Source: a bacterium (lineage in GTDB: Bacteria; Patescibacteriota; Minisyncoccia; Minisyncoccales; JAGGSE01). Taken from it: DNA of 7,964 nt. This document shows, piece by piece, positions 1 through 5,989 of this stretch (its first letter is position 1; every line of letters starts with the position of its first letter). The stretch covers positions 1-7,964 of the forward strand of contig JAGGSE010000190.1 in assembly GCA_021159225.1 (NCBI GenBank). The letters run 5' to 3'. The position numbers were made by a program, and so were the translations under genes. Below the pieces are notes generated by a model. It saw only the letters and a program-made list of their open reading frames with translations. It was not told the DNA's origin and did not search any database.

Positions 1-118
1 CCAAATCAAAAATCAAAAATCAAAATGCAAAATGAAAAAGAAAAAATCAAAGAGAATTCTTTTTGCATTTTAATCTTTCATTTTGATTTTTGAGATTTGC
101 ATTTTGCATTAGATTTGG
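1..118. repeat. AT-rich intergenic block of tandem 7-mers and imperfect inverted repeats
   Basis: Three perfect tandem copies of AAATCAA lie at 3-23, followed by AATGCAAAATG at 24-34. The right half holds their complements. Positions 13-27 pair with 79-93 over 15 of 15 bases, 24-34 with 100-110 over 11 of 11, the outer ends 1-7 with 112-118 over 7 of 7, and 22-32 with 61-71 over 11 of 11. Some of these pairings exclude one another, so it is a family of alternative hairpins and not one clean stem. It fills the whole spacer before ileS and may extend beyond the window edge. Low-complexity spacers of this style are, in my recollection, scattered through genomes of uncultivated bacteria; that is not checked. 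It could be a small non-autonomous repeat or just slippage-grown AT-rich sequence. No clear promoter was recognised within it. Confidence 0.6.
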
Positions 119-124
119 AACATT

Positions 125-3100
125 ATGGCGAAAATTGATTTTCCAAAAACAGAAAAAGAGATTTTGGGGTTTTGGGAAAGAGAGAAAATTTTTGAAAAAA
201 GCATCAAAAAAAGAAGAAAAAAGAAGAATTTTGTCTTCTACGAGGGTCCTCCTACTGCCAATGGAAAGCCCGGAATTCATCATCTTTTGAGCAGGGTCTT
301 TAAGGATATTATCTGCAGATACAAAACAATGCAGGGGTTTAAGGTAGAAAGAAAAGCCGGCTGGGATACCCATGGTCTGCCAGTGGAGTTGGAGGTAGAG
401 AAAAAATTGAGGATTAGAGAAAAGAAAGAAATAGAAAAATTTGGCATTGCTAAATTTAACCGTCTCTGTAAAAACTCGGTCTGGGAATACAAGAAGGACT
501 GGGATAAATTTACAAAAAGAAGTGGCTATTGGCTTGACCTAGAGCATCCCTATATTACCTATCAAACCGATTATATAGAAACCCTTTGGTTTATTCTGAA
601 GAAAATCTGGGAAAGAGGACTGCTCTATAACGATTTTCGCGTCTCTCCCTATTGTCCCCGCTGTCAGACAATTCTTTCCAGCCATGAATTGGCTCAAGGA
701 TATAAAAGGATAAAAGAACCTGCCATTTATGTAAAATTTCAGGTTGTTAAAGATTCCGGACTTCAAACCGATTCTTTTCCAACATACCTTCTGGTCTGGA
801 CAACCACGCCCTGGACCCTGCCGGGAAATGTAGCCATAGCAGTAAATCCAAAAATAGATTATGTTTTAGTAAAAACTGAAAAAGAGGCCTATATTTTAGC
901 CAAAAAGAAACTGGTCCTTTTAGAAGAAAATTATAGGATTGTTAAAGAGTTAAAGGGAGAAGAATTAACTGGACTGAAATACCTGTCCCTATATGCCCAA
1001 AAAATTTCCGGAAGAACCTATGAGGTAATTCCGGCTGATTTTGTCTCCACGGATGAAGGAACCGGTCTGGTTCATATCGCTCCTGCCTTTGGCGAGGACG
1101 ATATTGAAGCAATAAAGAGCCAAAACCAAAAGATTCAAAGCCAGGGCAAGAAAGGATTTCCGATTCTTTTAACTGTGGACGAAGAGGGAAGAATGAAAAC
1201 ACCTGGTTATAAATGGAATGGATTGTTTGTAAAAAAGGCAGACCCATTGATTATTGAGGACCTAAAAGAAAGAAATTTCTTATTTAAAAAGGAGTTGTAT
1301 GAACATGACTATCCCTTTTGCTGGAGATGCCATACACCCCTTCTTTATTTTGCAAAAAGGAGTTGGTTTATCAGAATGACAGAGGTAAAAAAGAACCTGA
1401 TAGAAAATAATCAAAAAATAAACTGGATACCAGAACATATCAAAGAAGGGAGATTTGGCCAGTGGTTAAAAGAAGTGCGAGAATGGGGGCTTTCCCGGGA
1501 AAGGTATTGGGGAACACCTTTGCCTATCTGGTACTGCAAAGAGTGCCACCACATTGAGGTGATAGGTTCTTTAGAGGACCTGCTAAAGCAAAAGTTTTCT
1601 ACCAATAATTATTTTCTTTTTCGGCATGGACACTCTCTAAGGCAGATAACAAATCTTATCAATTGCTGGCCAGAAAAGAAGCCCTTTCCCTTAACAGAAA
1701 AGGGAAGAAAACAGGTTTTAAGAGGAGCGAGAAAATTAAAAAAAGAAAATATCCACCTTATTTTTTCCTCGGATATCTTGAGGGCTAAACAAACAAGCCA
1801 GATTATAGCCAAAGAAACAGGAGCAAAGATAATATTTGACAAAAGATTGAGAGAATTAAATGGAGGAATATTTAACGGAAAAAATCCTCAAGAGTTCTGG
1901 AACTTTCTTTCAAATAAGAAAAATCCCTATTCGACAAGGGTTCCCGGAGGCGAATCCCTGAACGATGTCAGAAAAAGGGTCTATGGACTGATAAAGGAGG
2001 TTGACCAAAAATATCAGGGAAAGAATATCGTTATTGTTTCTCATGAGTTTCCCTTGACTGTTCTGGAAAAAACATTAGAAGGAATGAGTATTGAAGATAT
2101 TGTTGCCTTTCGGAAAGAAAAAAGAAAAGAACTAATCAAAACAGGACAGTGGAAAAAGGTTAAATTTAGAAAACTACCCCTTAATCCCAAGGGAGAGATT
2201 GATCTTCATCGGCCCTATATTGACCAGATAAAATTTTTTTGTCCCTCCTGTGGCAAATTAATGGAACGGGTGCCAGAGGTTGCCGACTGCTGGTTTGATT
2301 CCGGCTCAATGCCATTTGCCCAATACCATTGGCCCTTTGACAAAGAAAAGAAACCAAACAAATCCCAAAAATTAAAGCCGCCGAGATTGTTTCCAGCCGA
2401 CTATATCTGTGAAGGAATTGACCAAACCCGCGGCTGGTTTTATACACTTTTGGCTATATCAACTGCCTTGGGCTTTGGTCCTTCCTATAAAAATGTAATT
2501 TCCTTGGGACATGTCCTGGATGAAAAAGGAGAAAAGATGTCAAAATCAAAAGGAAATGTGATTGACCCACGGGAGGTCATTGAGGAGTATGGAGCCGATG
2601 CTGTCCGTTGGTATTTCTATACTATCAATCAACCAGGAGATCCCAAGCTTTTTTCAAAAAAAGACGTCCAAACTGCCTTAAGAAAGTTTATTTTGACCTT
2701 TTGGAACTGCTACAGTTTTTTTGCCACCTACTCGCCCCCTCAAAAAATTTCTGAAAATCCTGGAAGAAAGTCAAAGATGCTGGACAGATGGATTGTCTCT
2801 AAACTAAACAACTTGATTTCTCAAACAAAAAATGCCTTAGACGGGTATGACATAACAGGAGCAGCTAGAAGAATTGAGAACTTTGTTATTAATGACCTTT
2901 CTCTCTGGTATATAAGAAGGTCAAGGAAAAGATTTCAAAGGCCGGAAAATAAAAAGGAGATAAAAGATGCCAGTCAAACCCTTGGTTTTGTCCTTCTGAT
3001 CCTTAGTCGGTTAACCGCCCCCTTTATTCCGTTTTTGAGCGAAAAAATTTACCGCTCTCTATCTAAAAGCCATAAGTCGGTTCATCTTGAAAATTGGCCT

Positions 3101-3622
3101 AAGGTGAGAGAAAAATTAATTGACAAAAATCTTGAGGAAAAAATGGAAAAGGTAAGAAGCATTGTAAAGGAGGCGTTGGCTGAAAGAGCGAGAGCGAAAA
3201 TAAAAACCAGACAGCCATTGAATAAACTAAAAATTAAGGAAAGAGGGCTAAAAATTGAAAAAGAACTAATTGACTTGATAAAAGAGGAAATTAATGTCAA
3301 AGAGGTTGTTTTTGACAAAAACCTTAAAAAAAAGGTAGAATTAGATACAAAAATAACTGCCCAACTTAAGGAAGAGGGTATCCTAAGAGAAATAATAAGA
3401 AATATCCAAGACCTAAGGAAAAGAGCAGGTCTAGGTCCAAAAGACACCATCCTGATTGCCTTTCAAGGAGCAAGACAATTAGAGCAGATTATTTTAAAAA
3501 ATCAAAAAAGAATTTTAGAAGCCACCCTGGGTAAGGAAATAAAAAGAGAAGACCGAGCGGATAGAAAGGTAGAAATTGAGGGAAAACCCCTCCGATTAAT
3601 GGTTAAAAAATTAAAAAGATGA
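125..3622 (+). CDS. ileS: Isoleucyl-tRNA synthetase, type 2, with an inserted histidine-phosphatase domain
   Basis: This cytoplasmic class I enzyme charges tRNA-Ile with isoleucine and edits mischarged valine. The 1165 residues run as follows. The HIGH-type signature is GIHH at 50-53, after PPTANGKP. The zinc pairs C177/C180 and C399/C402 flank the CP1 editing domain. The editing motifs are WTTTPWTLPGN (225-235) and GTGLVHIAPAFGEDD (312-326), with H317 and D326 spaced as in known IleRS. SRERYWGTPLPIW is at 457-469. A second zinc ribbon, C471/C474 and C706/C709, is split by an insert. DCWFDSGS is at 721-728 and KMSKS at 804-808. An anticodon-binding helical domain spans about 884-1030, and a type-2 C-terminal tail ends the protein. 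GIHH and the overall motif set match the eukaryote-like type 2, which is often mupirocin-insensitive (family knowledge). Without the roughly 190-residue insert, the length is normal. ATG 125 is chosen because MAKIDFPKTEKEILGFW is a standard N-terminus; only a weak TTGGAA lies upstream. The stop overlaps the next start (ATGA). Confidence 0.97.
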   Translation: MAKIDFPKTEKEILGFWEREKIFEKSIKKRRKKKNFVFYEGPPTANGKPGIHHLLSRVFKDIICRYKTMQGFKVERKAGWDTHGLPVELEVEKKLRIREKKEIEKFGIAKFNRLCKNSVWEYKKDWDKFTKRSGYWLDLEHPYITYQTDYIETLWFILKKIWERGLLYNDFRVSPYCPRCQTILSSHELAQGYKRIKEPAIYVKFQVVKDSGLQTDSFPTYLLVWTTTPWTLPGNVAIAVNPKIDYVLVKTEKEAYILAKKKLVLLEENYRIVKELKGEELTGLKYLSLYAQKISGRTYEVIPADFVSTDEGTGLVHIAPAFGEDDIEAIKSQNQKIQSQGKKGFPILLTVDEEGRMKTPGYKWNGLFVKKADPLIIEDLKERNFLFKKELYEHDYPFCWRCHTPLLYFAKRSWFIRMTEVKKNLIENNQKINWIPEHIKEGRFGQWLKEVREWGLSRERYWGTPLPIWYCKECHHIEVIGSLEDLLKQKFSTNNYFLFRHGHSLRQITNLINCWPEKKPFPLTEKGRKQVLRGARKLKKENIHLIFSSDILRAKQTSQIIAKETGAKIIFDKRLRELNGGIFNGKNPQEFWNFLSNKKNPYSTRVPGGESLNDVRKRVYGLIKEVDQKYQGKNIVIVSHEFPLTVLEKTLEGMSIEDIVAFRKEKRKELIKTGQWKKVKFRKLPLNPKGEIDLHRPYIDQIKFFCPSCGKLMERVPEVADCWFDSGSMPFAQYHWPFDKEKKPNKSQKLKPPRLFPADYICEGIDQTRGWFYTLLAISTALGFGPSYKNVISLGHVLDEKGEKMSKSKGNVIDPREVIEEYGADAVRWYFYTINQPGDPKLFSKKDVQTALRKFILTFWNCYSFFATYSPPQKISENPGRKSKMLDRWIVSKLNNLISQTKNALDGYDITGAARRIENFVINDLSLWYIRRSRKRFQRPENKKEIKDASQTLGFVLLILSRLTAPFIPFLSEKIYRSLSKSHKSVHLENWPKVREKLIDKNLEEKMEKVRSIVKEALAERARAKIKTRQPLNKLKIKERGLKIEKELIDLIKEEINVKEVVFDKNLKKKVELDTKITAQLKEEGILREIIRNIQDLRKRAGLGPKDTILIAFQGARQLEQIILKNQKRILEATLGKEIKREDRADRKVEIEGKPLRLMVKKLKR
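1610..2194 (+). other. Histidine-phosphatase (phosphoglycerate-mutase-like) domain inside IleRS
   Basis: Residues about 496-690 of the synthetase form a full domain of the histidine-phosphatase superfamily, whose members hydrolyse or transfer phosphate through a phosphohistidine. The motifs occur in the expected order: FLFRHGHS (497-504, with R500 and nucleophile H501), SSDILRAKQT (548-557, with R553), LRELNGG (575-581, with E577), PGGESLNDVRKRV (607-619) and VIVSHEF (636-642, with H640). The core set R500, H501, R553, E577 and H640 is intact, so the domain is probably active. The reading frame is continuous on both sides, and the synthetase motifs resume at DLHRPYID (693-700). The C-terminal boundary is approximate; residues 656-690 could be linker. 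Substrate unknown: the superfamily includes sugar-phosphate, nucleotide and alpha-ribazole phosphatases, and nothing visible picks one. Confidence 0.93.
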
Positions 3623-5310
3623 AAAAAATCACTATTACTTTATTTATTATCTTATTGGTTATTCTCGGAGGTATTACCTATTGGAATTTTCGGAATTCCT
3701 ATACAAAGGGGGTTCTAAAACTAGAAATTTTAGGACCAAGCGAGGCAACAGTACTTCAAGAAATCATATATACAGTTAGATACAAAAATAACGGCAACTT
3801 CAATCTAAAAGATGCCAAACTTTCTTTTGAGTGTCCAAGAAATTCCTTGGAATGTTCTCTGTCGGACGATAAAAAATCCAGTGGAGAAGGGGATTTCTTA
3901 AGAAAAGAGGTCTTTTTGGGAACCATCTATCCCGGACAAGAAAAAACAATCACCTTTAAGGCACGGCTTTTGGGTAAAAAAGGAGAAATAAAAACGGCAA
4001 AGGCATGGATTTTTTACCGTCCCAAAAATATAAAAGCCACCTATCAGGTCTCCACCACCTATAGTTTGCACATTAATAATGTGCCTCTCAATTTTGAATT
4101 TGACCTTCCTTCAAGTATCGGCTCAGGCAAGACCCTGGATTTTTCCATAAATTATTTCTCAAACCTAAACTACCCCTTAAACGACATTACTGTAAAAACG
4201 ACCTACCCCGAGGGATTTAGTTTTACCAACAGCCAGCCCAAGGCAATGGGAAAAACCGACTTTAACATTCAATCCCTAAACCCCAGAGAAGGGGGAAGAA
4301 TAAAAATAAGGGGTGAACTTCAGGGAGAAATTGGAGAACAAAAGGTCTTCAGGGCGGTTTTCGGAGTTTGGAGAAATGGAGAGTTTGTACCCCTAAAAGA
4401 GATAGCCAGGGGAGTAACAATTGCTGAACCATCTCTCTACATCTCCCAACTTATAAATGGCAGCCCCAACTACGCGGCAGATTTGGGGGAATTGCTTCAC
4501 TACGAAATTTATTTCCGCAATATAGGGGAAAAGCCATTTGAGAAATTGTCTCTAATAACCCGATTAGAAGGAGATATGTTTGACCTTTCATCAATTAAAA
4601 CAGAGACAGGGGAAAATAGTCCGGGAGACAATGCCATTATTTGGGATTGGACCAAGGTGCCGGAACTCAAATTTTTGAATCCCGGAGAAGAAGGAAAGGT
4701 TGAATTTTGGGTCAAACTAAAAGAAAATTATCAAGGACCGCCTGACAAGTCCCCGGTCTTTAGCAATGAGGTAACCTTTCTTGGCAAAACAAAAAAGGAA
4801 TTTGTCAACAAAATCAACTCGGTAATCTCCTTTAGCCAAAGAGGATATATCAATGACCCGTTTTTCAACTCCCTTGGTCCTCTTCCTCCATCTCCCAATC
4901 AGAAGAGTTATTTCACCATTGTCTGGACTGGAAAAAATTCTTTTAATGCCTTGGATAATGTCAAAATAAAGGCACGTCTTGGCCAGGAGGTAGAACCCAC
5001 TGGCACTACCTCGCCGGCAACAGATTCTTTTACCTTTGATTCTGAAAGCAGAGAAATAATCTGGCAGATTGGACAATTGGCTCCTTATCAAGACTTTCAA
5101 TTGGCCTTTCAGGTAGTTTTTACCTCAAAAAGCCAATCAACAGAACCGTCACTTCTAATTTCTCCGGCTGAAATTTCAGCCGAGGACAAAATTACAAACC
5201 ATACATTATCCGCAACCACCTCTGCTGTTTATACTGCTTTCTCGGAGTTTAAAGAGATTGACCAGGCAATAATTCCTTACACAACATCTTCAACCTCAAC
5301 TGTTGAGTAA
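3619..5310 (+). CDS. Membrane-anchored surface protein with tandem beta-sandwich (DUF11/CARDB-like) repeats
   Basis: A 563-residue protein of no known specific function. Residues 5-23 are a hydrophobic helix after MKK with no convincing cleavage site, so it is read as an N-terminal signal anchor with the rest outside the membrane. The exterior looks like about four repeats of 100-130 residues. Each opens with a strand pattern such as IIYTVRYKNNG (49-59), LDFSINYFSN (173-182), LHYEIYFRNIG (293-303) or YFTIVWTGKN (431-440). Each closes with a turn and strand such as LGTIYPGQEKTITF (100-113), SLNPREGGRIKI (219-230), FLNPGEEGKVEF (352-363) or QLAPYQDFQLAF (486-497). This layout is typical of DUF11/CARDB-type extracellular Ig-like domains; the family call is by pattern only. 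The only cysteines, C72 and C79, could form a disulfide. The C-terminus is Ser/Thr-rich with no second anchor or sorting signal. The start overlaps the ileS stop by 4 nt, which suggests translational coupling. Confidence 0.8.
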   Translation: MKKITITLFIILLVILGGITYWNFRNSYTKGVLKLEILGPSEATVLQEIIYTVRYKNNGNFNLKDAKLSFECPRNSLECSLSDDKKSSGEGDFLRKEVFLGTIYPGQEKTITFKARLLGKKGEIKTAKAWIFYRPKNIKATYQVSTTYSLHINNVPLNFEFDLPSSIGSGKTLDFSINYFSNLNYPLNDITVKTTYPEGFSFTNSQPKAMGKTDFNIQSLNPREGGRIKIRGELQGEIGEQKVFRAVFGVWRNGEFVPLKEIARGVTIAEPSLYISQLINGSPNYAADLGELLHYEIYFRNIGEKPFEKLSLITRLEGDMFDLSSIKTETGENSPGDNAIIWDWTKVPELKFLNPGEEGKVEFWVKLKENYQGPPDKSPVFSNEVTFLGKTKKEFVNKINSVISFSQRGYINDPFFNSLGPLPPSPNQKSYFTIVWTGKNSFNALDNVKIKARLGQEVEPTGTTSPATDSFTFDSESREIIWQIGQLAPYQDFQLAFQVVFTSKSQSTEPSLLISPAEISAEDKITNHTLSATTSAVYTAFSEFKEIDQAIIPYTTSSTSTVE

Positions 5311-5314
5311 ATCT

Positions 5315-5983
5315 ATGAAAAGATTGACTGCTGTTTTGGTATTTATTATAATAGTTGTGATAGCAACTGTCTTTATTTTTATAAACCTAGCAAAAAAAAC
5401 TAATCCAAAAGAGGAAAATATGTCAGAAAACCTCTTAAAAGGGAAAAAGGCGGTAATAGTTGTGGCTTTTAGGGATTTTAGGGACCCGGAATATTTTATT
5501 CCCAAAACAATTTTGGAAAAAGTTGGGTTTGAGGTAAAAACCGCTTCAGACAAATCGGGGATTGCCATAGGAGCCGAAGGAGGAGAAGCAAGGGTGGATC
5601 TATTGTTAAAAGAGGTTGCTGTAGACGAGTTTGATGCGGTTGTTTTTGTCGGAGGTCCGGGATGCCTGGAGCATCTGGATAATGAAGAATCCTACCGAAT
5701 AGCCAAAGAAGCGGTATCAAAAAACAAGGTCTTGGCTTCAATCTGCATCTCTCCGGTAATTCTGGCAAAGGCGGGAGTTTTGAAGGGAAAAAAAGCCACT
5801 GTTTGGAGCTCTTCTCTTTATAAAAAACCAATTTTAGACCTAAAAAATAACGGCGCTATTTACCAAAAGGGTCCGGTTGTAATTGACGGAGATATTATTA
5901 CCGCAAATGGTCCCAAGGCGGCAGAAGAATTTGGCAGGACGATTGTTAATCTTGTCAAGAGAAAAAATGAAAAACTGCAGTAA
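5315..5983 (+). CDS. Membrane-anchored DJ-1/PfpI family protein
   Basis: A protein of 222 residues from ATG 5315, which lies 4 nt after the previous stop. A TTG at 5303 would add four residues and overlap the upstream gene; ATG is preferred because it gives a standard MKR-plus-hydrophobic start. Residues 5-25 form a membrane anchor, 27-40 a charged linker, and 43-215 a flavodoxin-like DJ-1/PfpI domain. Its hallmarks are E59 in FRDPEYF, the strand and turn FVGGPG (111-116), the nucleophile-elbow cysteine C144 in ASICISPVIL, and the C-terminal signature VVIDGDIITANGP (188-200). C144 is followed by Ile, not the His of the PfpI protease type, so peptidase activity is doubtful. Glyoxalase/deglycase-like, redox-sensing or chaperone roles are known in the superfamily but none can be assigned. 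Most relatives are soluble; an anchor is unusual. Whether the domain lies inside or outside is not settled, since positive charges flank both ends of the helix. Confidence 0.88.
   Translation: MKRLTAVLVFIIIVVIATVFIFINLAKKTNPKEENMSENLLKGKKAVIVVAFRDFRDPEYFIPKTILEKVGFEVKTASDKSGIAIGAEGGEARVDLLLKEVAVDEFDAVVFVGGPGCLEHLDNEESYRIAKEAVSKNKVLASICISPVILAKAGVLKGKKATVWSSSLYKKPILDLKNNGAIYQKGPVVIDGDIITANGPKAAEEFGRTIVNLVKRKNEKLQ
5411..5422 (+). promoter_or_regulatory. Possible internal ribosome binding site and alternative start in the DJ-1/PfpI gene
   Basis: GAGG at 5411-5414 sits 5 nt before an in-frame ATG at 5420-5422 (residue 36 of the long form). Starting here would give a soluble 187-residue protein, a normal size for a free DJ-1/PfpI domain, with no membrane anchor. 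This is the best Shine-Dalgarno-like spacing seen at any start in the window. GAGG also arises easily from Glu-Glu codons (KEEN), so chance is a fair alternative. Confidence 0.3.
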
Positions 5984-5989
5984 TTGAAT

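Noticed and set aside
1..40. CRISPR-like array from the tandem AAATCAA copies
   Set aside because: The units are 7 nt with no spacers and no cas genes nearby; simple tandem repeat.
1610..2194. Assembly chimera as the explanation for the phosphatase segment in IleRS
   Set aside because: The frame stays open through both junctions, base composition looks alike across them, and the insert sits at a structurally tolerant zinc-ribbon tip, so a real fusion is likelier.
3082..3450. 122-residue hydrophobic minus-strand open frame inside ileS
   Set aside because: Its Ser/Leu/Phe-rich composition is the mirror of Lys/Glu-rich helices on the + strand, a common artefact.
4717..5100. 127-residue minus-strand open frame inside the surface-protein gene
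   Set aside because: Antisense shadow of a well-supported gene, with no recognisable motifs.
5303..5314. TTG 5303 as start of the DJ-1/PfpI gene
   Set aside because: It would overlap the upstream gene and only adds MSKS; ATG 5315 gives a cleaner anchor. It cannot be fully excluded.
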